NCBI RefSeq assembly: GCF_036013525.1
Contig: NZ_CP107853.1
Coordinates: forward strand, 7,254,001 to 7,318,000
Source: Nonomuraea sp. NBC_00507
GTDB taxonomy: Bacteria > Actinomycetota > Actinomycetes > Streptosporangiales > Streptosporangiaceae
DNA length: 64,000 nucleotides
Direction: 5' to 3'
Within the stretch, counting starts at the first letter, position 1. The number at the start of each line of letters is the position of its first letter. The notes beneath the pieces were generated by a model. The model was given only the letters and a program-made list of their open reading frames with translations. It had not been told where the DNA came from and did no database searches. Positions 40,452 through 47,958 of the stretch are shown here, piece after piece. A program made the position numbers and the translations under genes.

Positions 40452-42698
40452 GATCGCTTCCCCTCCTCTGTACGAGCGGCACGCGACGCCGTTGACGCGC
40501 GCCTCCCGATGGTCGGCGTCGATGAACAGCTGCCGCCCGCGGAAGCGGATCGGCATGGACAACAAGCCGAGCCGCCCGGGCAGCAGCGGGTCCAGCCGCA
40601 GCCCGTCCCGCCGCAGCTCCAACCCCAGGTAGCAGCGCTGCAGGAGGTCCAGCGTGCCGCCCATGGCGCCCAGGTGGATGCCCTCCGCGGTGGTGCCGCC
40701 CTGGACGTCCTTGATGTCGCTGTGGAGTGCTTCGGTGAAGAACCGCCAGGACTGTGCACGGTTGGCGCGGGACAGCACCCAGGCGTGCACGACCGCGCTG
40801 AGGGTCGAACCGTGGCTGGTGCGCTCCAGGTAGTACGAGACCGTGCGGGGGAGCAGGCCGGGCTCGACGGGGTAGCCGAGCCCGCGCAGGATGCCGGTCA
40901 GCTCATCGCCGGTCAGCAGGTAGCAGAGCATGAGCGTGTCGGCCTGTTTGGACGCCTTGTAGCGGTTGACGTCGTCGCCGTCGGCCTCCAGGGCCCGATC
41001 CAGGCGGCGCACGCCGCGGTAGCGGTGCCAGTCGAGCTCCTCCAGGTCGGCGTACCCGCTGAACTGGCTGATGACGCCGTCGTGGAAGTCGACCCGCAGG
41101 CAGCTGCCGATCTCGTCCCAGCGGTCCAGCTCGACCCGGTCCGGCACCAGGTCGGGCGCCAGGCGGGCGGTCTCGCGGGCGCGCAGCAGCAGCCAGGCCG
41201 TCATGACGTTGGTGTAGGCGTTGTTGTCCACGCCGGGTACGGCGGCGCCGGGGTAGCGGTCGTGGTACTCGTCGGGGCCCATGACGCCGCGGATCTCGTA
41301 CCGGTCGCCGTGCCGCACCGCCATCGAGGCGAAGAACCTGGCGATGTCGAGCAGCAGCTCGGCACACCACGGCGGCATGGATCCGGTGGCCAGGTAGTGC
41401 TGCCAGACGTTGTAGGCGATGGCCAGGCCGACGTGCCGCTGCAGGTGCGAGTGGTCGGGCAGCCAGCGGCCCGACTGGGGGTTGAGGTGCAGGATCTGGG
41501 TCTCCTCGCGGCCGTCGCTGCCGCTCTGCCAGGGGAACATCGCGCCGCCGTACCCGGCATCCCGGGCGGCGTCCCGCGCCTCGGGCAGCCGCCGCCAGCG
41601 GTAACGCAGCAGGCCGAGCGAGATCTCCGGGAAGCGCAGGCTCAGCCAGGGCTGGACGAACAGCTCGTCCCAGAACACGTGGCCGCGGTACGCCTCGCCG
41701 TGCAGGCCGCGGGCCGGCACGCCGGCGTCGAGGTCCGCGGTGTGCGGGGAGAGCGTCTGCAGCAGGTGGAAGATGTGCAGGTGCACGATCCGCGACAACT
41801 CGGCGCCGCCCACGTCGAGCCGGGCGCACCGCCACAGCCGCTCCCAGGCGGCCGCGTGCCGGGCCAGCAGGTCGTCGAACGGCGGCGCACGGCGCACGTG
41901 GCGCAACGCCGCCGAGCGGGCGTCGTGGCTGGCGTGGTCACGTGACGTGGCCAGTGCCACGGTCTTGGTGAGGACGGCCGGCCTGCCCCGGCTGACATCC
42001 AGCACGTGCTCGCAGGTGATGTTGTCAGCCTCCCGATGGAGCACGCACGGTCGCCCGGGGGCGTCGATCCGGCCGGCCAGGGCGATGGTGATGCGGGAGC
42101 AGCGCGTGATGGCGGTCAGCCAGGTGATGTCGTCCTGCGTTCCGGTGTCGTGGCAGGTCAGATGGTCGCCACGCAGATCGCGGTAGCGCGCCACGCCGTC
42201 GTTGGCCACCCGCCCGTCCAGCATGGACCGCACGCGGAGCGGCCCCGACCAGTTCTCGGCCGTGAAGGTGGTCTGCATCGCCGCCAGGTAGGGGTCGGCC
42301 ATCGACACCAGCCGGCGCTGGCGCACGGCCGTGACCCGGCCCGCGTCGTCGCGCCAGCGCAGCTTGCGCGTCAGCACTCCGTGCCGCAGGTCAAGCACGT
42401 GGCGGTAGGCCAGGAGGTCGGCCCGCTCGGGCGCGAACCAGTCGCCGTCCGGCGTGGCGAACGTCAGCGGCAGCCAGTCGGGCAGGTTGACGATGTCCTC
42501 GTTCGTTACGGTACGGCCGGCCACGAAGGAGTCGATCCGGTCGTAGCAGCCGGCCACGTACGTGCCGGGGGTGCGCACTTCGCCGTCCGGCGTGGCGCCG
42601 CGCGTGGCGAACCTGCCGTTGCCCAGCGTGCACAACGCCTCGCGCAGCCCCTCGCCCTTGGGGTCGAAGCCGTCGTAGACCAGGATCCAGGTGTTCAT
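39795..42698 (-). CDS. GH65 glycoside phosphorylase/hydrolase, reading in frame into an XRE-PNPOx protein
   Basis: 967-codon frame. Residues 1-745 are a glycoside hydrolase family 65 protein: beta-sandwich N-terminus (YDGFDPKGEGLREALCTLGNG), (alpha/alpha)6 barrel with VFWDELFVQPWLS, FPWQSGSDGREETQ, GVMGPDEYHD whose Glu (about 477) is the general acid, and KQADTLMLCYLL. The family includes trehalose, maltose, kojibiose and nigerose phosphorylases. The usual C-terminal capping strands stop early after PIRFRGRQLFIDADHREARV and the frame continues without a stop into a complete XRE-PNPOx protein (see 39795-40451). The ATG overlaps the stop of a beta-phosphoglucomutase gene by four bases, so the pair should phosphorolyse a disaccharide to glucose-6-phosphate. 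Confidence 0.85.
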   Translation of the reverse strand: MNTWILVYDGFDPKGEGLREALCTLGNGRFATRGATPDGEVRTPGTYVAGCYDRIDSFVAGRTVTNEDIVNLPDWLPLTFATPDGDWFAPERADLLAYRHVLDLRHGVLTRKLRWRDDAGRVTAVRQRRLVSMADPYLAAMQTTFTAENWSGPLRVRSMLDGRVANDGVARYRDLRGDHLTCHDTGTQDDITWLTAITRCSRITIALAGRIDAPGRPCVLHREADNITCEHVLDVSRGRPAVLTKTVALATSRDHASHDARSAALRHVRRAPPFDDLLARHAAAWERLWRCARLDVGGAELSRIVHLHIFHLLQTLSPHTADLDAGVPARGLHGEAYRGHVFWDELFVQPWLSLRFPEISLGLLRYRWRRLPEARDAARDAGYGGAMFPWQSGSDGREETQILHLNPQSGRWLPDHSHLQRHVGLAIAYNVWQHYLATGSMPPWCAELLLDIARFFASMAVRHGDRYEIRGVMGPDEYHDRYPGAAVPGVDNNAYTNVMTAWLLLRARETARLAPDLVPDRVELDRWDEIGSCLRVDFHDGVISQFSGYADLEELDWHRYRGVRRLDRALEADGDDVNRYKASKQADTLMLCYLLTGDELTGILRGLGYPVEPGLLPRTVSYYLERTSHGSTLSAVVHAWVLSRANRAQSWRFFTEALHSDIKDVQGGTTAEGIHLGAMGGTLDLLQRCYLGLELRRDGLRLDPLLPGRLGLLSMPIRFRGRQLFIDADHREARVNGVACRSYRGGEAIMTGTGDLGRRIIHHRERLGLTREEVAERADMSPGYLTYLEEHPDMPDTGALYRLADALRTTAEELLGGGRERPPGHGPAMANPTMEVLAEEECLRLIGPGGIGRVAFNGSHGPTVLPVNYKMHEGAIVFRTAAGGPMDRDLRTGLEGVDIKIAFEVDLFDETNREGWSVLVQGPAHHVPEEEVPEVTRAGVTPWAGGERHLYIRIACQQITGRRIHGL

Positions 42699-43447
42699 GG
42701 CCGCCCCACGGGCACCCGTCCCGCCACGCGCACGTCGGCCAGGTCATCGACGACGGCGTCCGCCCCGGCGGCCCGCATCGCGGCTGCCCGCGACCCGCTC
42801 CTGTCGACGGCGACGATCAGGCCGAAGCCGCCCCTGCGGCCCGCCTCCACGCCGGGCAGCGCGTCCTCCACGACCGCCACCCCGGCCGGCGGCAGCTCCA
42901 GACGGCGGGCGGCCTCCAGGAACAGCGCGGGGTAAGGTTTGCCCGGCAGGCCGAGCCTGGCGGCGTCGGCGCCGTCCACCAGCACGTCGAACAGGTGCAG
43001 CAGGCCCGCCGACGACACCACCGCGCGGCAGTGCCGGCTGGCCGAGACCACCGCCGTACGGCAGCCGCGGTGGCGCAGCTCGTGCAGCAGCGCCACGGTG
43101 GACGGGTACGCCGCCACGCCGTGCTTGTCGATCTCCGCCACGAACAACGCGTCCTTGGCCCGCCCCAGCCCGTGCACGGTCGGCGTGCCGGGCTCGTCGC
43201 CCGGCCCGCCCTCGGGCAGCGAGATGCCCCGGGAGGCCAGGAACGTCCGCACCCCGTCCAGCCGCGGCCGCCCGTCCACATACGCCAGGTAGTCGGCGCG
43301 CACGTCGAACGGTGCCGAGCCGTGGCTGCGCAGGAACCCGTCGAACACGTGCTTCCACGCGGCGGCGTGCACCCGAGCCGTGTCGGTGACCACGCCGTCG
43401 GTGTCGAAGACGACCGCGCGGATGCTGGTGAGGTCGAAGGTGGCCAT
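42695..43447 (-). CDS. Beta-phosphoglucomutase family HAD hydrolase
   Basis: 250 residues. HAD motif I VVFDTDGVVTDTARVHAAAW with the nucleophile and general-acid Asp pair (DXD variant DTDGV), motif II VVSASRHC, motif III Lys in GLPGKPYPALFLEAA and motif IV VVEDALPGVEAGRRGGF. The cap domain fits the C1 mutases. With the adjoining GH65 enzyme it would convert beta-glucose-1-phosphate to glucose-6-phosphate, completing disaccharide phosphorolysis in the cytoplasm. Starts 48 bases upstream of nothing else on this strand, so it is first in the operon. Confidence 0.9.
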   Translation of the reverse strand: MATFDLTSIRAVVFDTDGVVTDTARVHAAAWKHVFDGFLRSHGSAPFDVRADYLAYVDGRPRLDGVRTFLASRGISLPEGGPGDEPGTPTVHGLGRAKDALFVAEIDKHGVAAYPSTVALLHELRHRGCRTAVVSASRHCRAVVSSAGLLHLFDVLVDGADAARLGLPGKPYPALFLEAARRLELPPAGVAVVEDALPGVEAGRRGGFGLIVAVDRSGSRAAAMRAAGADAVVDDLADVRVAGRVPVGRP

Positions 43448-43494
43448 GCCTGGACGCTACCCGCGCAAACGCCCTCCAGCCCTGGCCGCGCCGG

Positions 43495-43983
43495 TCAGGA
43501 GGCCGGGTCGCGGCGGTCGTTCGTGCCGAACCCGTCCAGGGCCTCCCGTTCCTCCAGGGGGCGCAGCTCCTCGAAGACCGTGATGTGCAGTCCGGCCGGT
43601 GCGTCGAGGCGCGCGTTGAGCGACTCCCATGGGGTGACCGTCGGCGGCGCCACCTCGGCCGCGCCCGCCGACACCAGCCGCTCGGTGGTGGCGCGTGCGT
43701 CGTCCACCTCGAACGCGACCCGGATCTTCGGCGCCACCTGCCGCCCCACCTCCACCTCGTCGATCATCTTCTTCTGCGCCGGGTTGGCGATCTCCAGCGT
43801 GGCCCGCCCGGCGTCCAGGATCGCCACCCGGGCCCCGTCCCCGCTGGAGAACGCGGCCTGCTCGGGGAGCCCCAGGACGTCGCGGTAGAAGGCCAGCGCG
43901 GCCTCGTAGTCGTCTGCCTCCACCACCAGGCGGAGCTGGCGGACCGGGCGGCGGCCGCCCTCGGGCTCGGCGTGCGTGTTCAT
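43495..43983 (-). CDS. VOC-family (glyoxalase/bleomycin-resistance-like) protein
   Basis: 162 residues from ATG 43983, with GGAGGAG upstream. Two beta-alpha-beta-beta-beta modules: QLRLVVEADDYEAALAFYRDVLGLPEQ and IRVAFEVDDARATTERLVSAGAAEVAPP, closing with GLHITVFEEL. Metal ligands appear partly replaced, so the exact activity (dioxygenase, isomerase or drug binding) is open. It lies 47 bases upstream of the beta-phosphoglucomutase gene on the same strand but is not functionally linked by sequence. Confidence 0.88.
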   Translation of the reverse strand: MNTHAEPEGGRRPVRQLRLVVEADDYEAALAFYRDVLGLPEQAAFSSGDGARVAILDAGRATLEIANPAQKKMIDEVEVGRQVAPKIRVAFEVDDARATTERLVSAGAAEVAPPTVTPWESLNARLDAPAGLHITVFEELRPLEEREALDGFGTNDRRDPAS

Positions 43984-44206
43984 GGTTCTCCTCCGGGTGC
44001 GAGCCACGACGTTCGTTCCCCTACGGCAACCCGCTCGCCGTGCGCGTTCATCCCCCGCCTGCCATTTCTCCGGTCATGTCGCAGGTCGGGCCGTCGGCGG
44101 GCACCTTTTGCTCATTTTGAAAACTTTCCCGGGAACCGCGACCCCGGCAGGAAACGTCTTTTGACCAAACGGGGTTTTCCAGCACCTTTCCTGTCAGGGG
44201 ACGCCC

Positions 44207-45262
44207 ATGAACGTGGTTTTCTTCGGGGTCGCCATCGCACTGTTCGCGTTCATCACGATGACCGCGATCAGGACCTGGATGGTGGTATTCCGCGCCCGCG
44301 CCACCGCGGCTTCGACCATGCGCCAGCCGCTCGACCTGTACGAGACGGCGTATCTGGCGGGTGGGCCGCGCCGGGTCGTCAACACGGCACTGGTCTCGCT
44401 CGTCTCGCAAGGCGGCGTACGGGTGTCGAGCGAGGGAGTCGTCACGCCGGTGCAGGGGTTCCGGCCGGACAGGCAGATGCCGGTCGAGCGGGCGGTGTAC
44501 AAGCACGTCAAGTCGGCGCCGGGCGGGCGCACGACGGCGCAGGTACGGCACAGCGCACTCGAGGATCACACGATGCTGCGGCTGACCACGCCGCTGTGGC
44601 GGAACGGGCTCATCGTGCCGCCGGCCGACCGGGGGCGCTCGCGGAGGCGTGCGAGCAGGCTGGTCCTCCTCACCGTGCTGGCGGCGGCGGTGGCCGTGGC
44701 GGGGCTCTTCCTGCGGGCGCCGGTGGCCGCCATCGTGATCGCCGCCGCGGCGGCCGTCGTGGGTGTGGCCTTCTGCTTCTGGCTGCGCCGCGCCCTGGCC
44801 AACCCCCTGACGAAGGCGGGCAAGGCCGCGCTGGAGCAGGCGGACGTCCCTGAGCCGGCGCACGTGGGCCATGGGGCCGGCGGGTCGCAGCCGAGCTCCG
44901 GCGACATCCGGCTGGTGGCGCTGCACGGGCTGACCAAGCTGCCCGACCGGCAGCTGGCCGACACGCTGGCGCGCGACACCCGGGTCAGGGCCGGCCGGAC
45001 CGCCGCCTGCTGCGCCCCCGGCCACTGCGGGTCGTACAGCAGCTCGCACGGCGGGTCCAGCGGCGGCGGATGCGGCGGCGGGTGGTCCGACGGCGGATTC
45101 TTCGACTTCGGCGGCGGCTCCCACGGCTACGGCGGAGCCACCTTCGGAGGCGGCGACGGGGGCGGCTCCTACGGGGGCGGCTCCTTCGGGGGCGGCGACG
45201 GAGGCGGAGGTGGCGGCGGCGGATGCGGCGGGGGCGGCGGATGCGGGGGCGGCGGCTCGTGA
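44207..45262 (+). CDS. TIGR04222-domain membrane protein with Gly/Cys-rich tail
   Basis: 351 residues. Starts with a membrane helix (VVFFGVAIALFAFITMTAI), then the TIGR04222 core (LYETAYLAGGPRRVVNTALVSLVSQGGVRV), a central pair of hydrophobic segments (LVLLTVLAAAVAVAGLFL, VAAIVIAAAAAVVGVAF), and a C-terminal third almost wholly Gly, Ser and Cys (CCAPGHCGSYSS, then GGGC and GGGG runs). AGGGGA lies before the ATG. Such tails occur in many actinobacterial members; function unknown. A TTCCCGGGAA palindrome at 44126-44135 lies in the AT-rich leader. Confidence 0.85.
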   Translation: MNVVFFGVAIALFAFITMTAIRTWMVVFRARATAASTMRQPLDLYETAYLAGGPRRVVNTALVSLVSQGGVRVSSEGVVTPVQGFRPDRQMPVERAVYKHVKSAPGGRTTAQVRHSALEDHTMLRLTTPLWRNGLIVPPADRGRSRRRASRLVLLTVLAAAVAVAGLFLRAPVAAIVIAAAAAVVGVAFCFWLRRALANPLTKAGKAALEQADVPEPAHVGHGAGGSQPSSGDIRLVALHGLTKLPDRQLADTLARDTRVRAGRTAACCAPGHCGSYSSSHGGSSGGGCGGGWSDGGFFDFGGGSHGYGGATFGGGDGGGSYGGGSFGGGDGGGGGGGGCGGGGGCGGGGS

Positions 45263-45308
45263 CAGCCGCCGTCACCGCCGGCCCGTGACGCTCGCCGGGA
45301 CGGCGGCC

Positions 45309-45368
45309 GGTCACCGACCGGTCGCCGTCACCCCCGCCGGTCAACGACCGGTCGCCGTCACCCCCGGC
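45309..45368. repeat. Two 30-bp direct repeats at a convergent gene junction
   Basis: Copies at 45309-45338 and 45339-45368 share GGTCAnCGACCGGTCGCCGTCACCCCCG and each contains the palindrome CGACCGGTCG. The second copy covers the stop codon of the ABC permease on the minus strand. With hairpin potential on both strands this may act as a bidirectional terminator. Confidence 0.7.
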
Positions 45369-46257
45369 CGTACCTGTCCTCGGCGCGCCAGAAGTACCAG
45401 AAACCGGCGATGAGCGCGACCACCGCCCAGCACAGGCACGACACCCACACCATCCGCGGGGGCGTGTGGCTGCCGATGAGCAGGTCGCGCATCCATTCGA
45501 TGTAGGAGGCGGCCGGGTTGAGGTACATGGCGGTGGCCACCCATTCGGGCAATCCCGCGCTGTTGACGACCTTGTCGTGGATGGCGAAGAAGACGCCCGA
45601 GGCGTACAACCACGTACGCATGATGAACGGCAGCAACTGGTTGAGGTCGCGCATCGACGCCCCCAGCCTGGCCATGATGAGCCCCGCCCCGACGTTGAAC
45701 AGCGTCTGCAGCACCAGCACCACCGGGATCATGAGCCACAGCCAGGAGGGCGGCTCGCCCGTGATCACCACGATGACGAGGAGCACGCCCATGGAGATGA
45801 CCAGCTGCTGCAGCTCCTGGATCGTGTACGCCAGCGGCAGCGAGGCCCTCGGGAAGTGCAGGGCCCGGATCAGCGACAGGTTGCCGGAGATCGACTTGGC
45901 GCCGGCGGTGACCGTCCGCTGCGTGTACGTGAAGACGAACATGCCCGTCAGCAGGAAAGCGGGGTAATTGGGGATGTTCTTGCTGCCGCCCAGGATGAGG
46001 CCGAACATCACGTAGTAGATGGCCGCGTTCAGCAGCGGGGTGATGACCTGCCACAGCTGCCCCAGGGCCGAGCCTGAGTATTTCGAGACATTGCGCGAAG
46101 TCGCGTACGTCTGGATGAAATGCCGCCGCGTCCACAGCTGGCGCACATAGGCGGGGAAGCGCGGGCGCGCTATGGCGGGGCGGAGCCCGTGCTTCTTGGC
46201 GAGTTCGGCCAGCGACCCGCTGTCCTGTGAAGTGTTTTCCAGTTGGCTCATGGGCAC
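45358..46257 (-). CDS. ABC-2 type polysaccharide/teichoic-acid export permease (Wzm/TagG-like)
   Basis: 299 residues. Cytoplasmic N-terminus, then ABC-2 membrane domain: YSGSALGQLWQVITPLLNAAIYYVMFGLILGG is the family's first helix region, followed by AFLLTGMFVFTYTQRTV, the amphipathic segment NLSLIRALHFPRASLPLA, and a final VALIAGFWYFW. These permeases export undecaprenyl-linked glycans with an ATPase partner (Wzt/TagH), which is not encoded next to it. Start is GTG 46257 or ATG 46251. Cargo unknown. Confidence 0.9.
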   Translation of the reverse strand: MPMSQLENTSQDSGSLAELAKKHGLRPAIARPRFPAYVRQLWTRRHFIQTYATSRNVSKYSGSALGQLWQVITPLLNAAIYYVMFGLILGGSKNIPNYPAFLLTGMFVFTYTQRTVTAGAKSISGNLSLIRALHFPRASLPLAYTIQELQQLVISMGVLLVIVVITGEPPSWLWLMIPVVLVLQTLFNVGAGLIMARLGASMRDLNQLLPFIMRTWLYASGVFFAIHDKVVNSAGLPEWVATAMYLNPAASYIEWMRDLLIGSHTPPRMVWVSCLCWAVVALIAGFWYFWRAEDRYGRG

Positions 46258-46341
46258 CTCGATGCTTGGTGGGTCGTCAGCAGTCCGATCATCCCCCGCC
46301 GCCAGGGGCGTTGGCCGAGATTTCCCGGGGAGCGTCGCGGC

Positions 46342-47172
46342 CTACCGTGCCATGGTCACGCCCGTCACCGCGAAGCGCTCCACCTCGGCGATATGACCGC
46401 CGGTCGAGGCCACGATGGTCAGCGTCCGGCCCGGCGCCGGGGTGAAGGAGACCCCGGCCGACCAGCGCGCGTTCTCGCCGCCCGCGGGCAGGCAGCACTG
46501 CTCGCCCAGGAGAGACCCGCCGCGTACCTGGATCCTGATGCTCTCGTCCACCCCCGTGATGCGGCCGCCCACGGTCAGCGGAGGGGTGACCGCGGCGCCG
46601 TACTTGGGCGTGGTCAGCGTGAGCGAGGTGTCGTCGGTGCCGACCACCTCCCACGGAGCGTCCGGGCCGGAGCCGTACCTGACCAGGTGGACGATGGCGG
46701 CGACCAGCGGCCGCGGGCCCTCCTCGGCGCGGAAGCCGACGTGCACGCGCGCGTGCCGCCCCTCGCTCACGGTCTTCACGGCCCGGTCGATCTCCTTGAA
46801 GCCGAGGTAGTCGCGGGTGAAGGCCAGTGCGGTACGGCGCGCGTCCAGATGCCAGGCGCCGCGGCGGTCCGCCCGGTGGCCACGCTGCCACTCCTGCGCC
46901 TCGGCCAGCGTGGCGAACGGCCACAGCGGCTGGTAGTAGCCGGCCACCAGCCGGTCCTCCTCACCGGGCGGCGCCGTCGCGCTGGGAGACGATGCCGGTG
47001 ACCGCGTCGCCTCGGGGGTCGGCGGCGTCTCCGGTCGCGTGGGTGTCGGGCTGGCCGGCGGCGGGGAGGCCGTCGCACCAGGAGTCTCGCGTGGTGACCC
47101 ACCGCCGCAACCCGCGAGGGCCAGGCCGAGTGCGATCAGCAACGGCAGCGCGCTCTCGATACGTGGTCTCAT
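46342..47172 (-). CDS. Secreted lipoprotein of unknown function
   Basis: 276 residues from ATG 47172 with AGGAGG upstream. Lipobox LALAGC (cysteine 22) is followed by a Pro/Thr/Ser/Ala-rich tether of about 45 residues. The globular part has a region RTALAFTRDYLGFKEIDRAV then HVGFRAEEGPRPLVAAIVHLVRYGSG and, at the end, a beta-rich domain (LTVGGRITGVDESIRIQVRGGSLL) similar to Gmad2/immunoglobulin-like domains of spore-related lipoproteins. It is 84 bases upstream of the ABC-2 permease gene on the same strand and may be co-transcribed. Confidence 0.8.
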   Translation of the reverse strand: MRPRIESALPLLIALGLALAGCGGGSPRETPGATASPPPASPTPTRPETPPTPEATRSPASSPSATAPPGEEDRLVAGYYQPLWPFATLAEAQEWQRGHRADRRGAWHLDARRTALAFTRDYLGFKEIDRAVKTVSEGRHARVHVGFRAEEGPRPLVAAIVHLVRYGSGPDAPWEVVGTDDTSLTLTTPKYGAAVTPPLTVGGRITGVDESIRIQVRGGSLLGEQCCLPAGGENARWSAGVSFTPAPGRTLTIVASTGGHIAEVERFAVTGVTMAR

Positions 47173-47287
47173 GCGGACCTCCTGGGGGGCTGCGGAACGC
47201 GTCCTGCTGACATTAGGACGTACCCGAGACCGGCGGCGGCCCATCGCCCAAGCCGGTGGGCGAACGCGTGGGGCGATGCGTGGACCG

Positions 47288-47866
47288 TCATGTGGCGGTG
47301 GGGCGGGCCCTGACGTGCATGCGCTCTCCCTGCGGCCCGAACAACCCCAGCACCTCGGCCGGCTCGGCGTCGGGATTGGCGAAGGCATGCGGGACGCGGG
47401 TGTCGAACTCCGCCGCCTCGCCAGGCGTCAGGATCACGTCGTGCGGGCCGAGCAGCAGCCGTAGCCGCCCCGACAGGACGTACAGCCACTCGTAGCCCTC
47501 GTGGACCTTCTGCTCCAGATCGCACCCCGGCCAGTGCGGCGGATAGATCTGCTTGTACGCCTGCACCCCACCGGGGCGGCGGCTCAGCGGGATGAAGGTC
47601 GTGCCGTGGCGCTTGAACGGCCGCAGGTGCACGCGGGGGTCGCCGGTCACCGGCACGTCGATCAGCTCGTCCAGCTGGACCTGATGGGCGCGAGCGAGCT
47701 GGAGCAGCAGCTCCAGGGTCGGCTTGCGCTGCCCGGACTCCAGGCGCGACAGGGTGCTGACCGAGATGCCGGTGCTCTTGGACAGCTGCGCCAGCGTCGC
47801 GCCGCGCTCTTGGCGCAGCGCCCGCAGGCGCGGCCCGACCGCCTGGAGCGTCTCTTCGAGTTCCAT
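47288..47866 (-). CDS. XRE-family regulator with cupin sensor domain
   Basis: 192 residues from ATG 47866. HTH_3: LRALRQERGATLAQLSKSTGISVSTLSRLESGQRKPTLELLLQLA; then a cupin: HEGYEWLYVLSGRLRLLLGPHDVILTPGEAAEFDTRVPHAF with metal-ligand-like His and Glu. This architecture (PuuR/ClgR-like group) usually senses small molecules and represses a neighbour. It is divergent from the flavoprotein-methyltransferase fusion, its obvious target, with an inverted repeat and TTGACA between. Confidence 0.9.
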   Translation of the reverse strand: MELEETLQAVGPRLRALRQERGATLAQLSKSTGISVSTLSRLESGQRKPTLELLLQLARAHQVQLDELIDVPVTGDPRVHLRPFKRHGTTFIPLSRRPGGVQAYKQIYPPHWPGCDLEQKVHEGYEWLYVLSGRLRLLLGPHDVILTPGEAAEFDTRVPHAFANPDAEPAEVLGLFGPQGERMHVRARPTAT

Positions 47867-47875
47867 GCGGCTACT

Positions 47876-47905
47876 TTGCCAATACGGCAACGATATTTGT
47901 CAAAT
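47876..47905. promoter_or_regulatory. Inverted repeats between XRE-cupin and flavoprotein genes
   Basis: TTGCC-AATAC-GGCAA (47876-47890) and ATTTG-T-CAAAT (47895-47905) lie 10 to 40 bases upstream of the regulator's ATG. On the minus strand the second repeat contains TTGACA, a consensus -35, so binding at the first would block the regulator's own promoter. Confidence 0.55.
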
Positions 47906-47958
47906 GGGCAGCGGGTGGCGGACAGTGGCGTAGCGGATCGATGGAGAGGAGCCGAGCT

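Noticed and set aside
45005..45262. Bacteriocin or RiPP precursor because of Cys/Gly-rich sequence
   Set aside because: It is the C-terminal tail of a TIGR04222 membrane protein, in which such tails are usual; no modification enzymes are adjacent.
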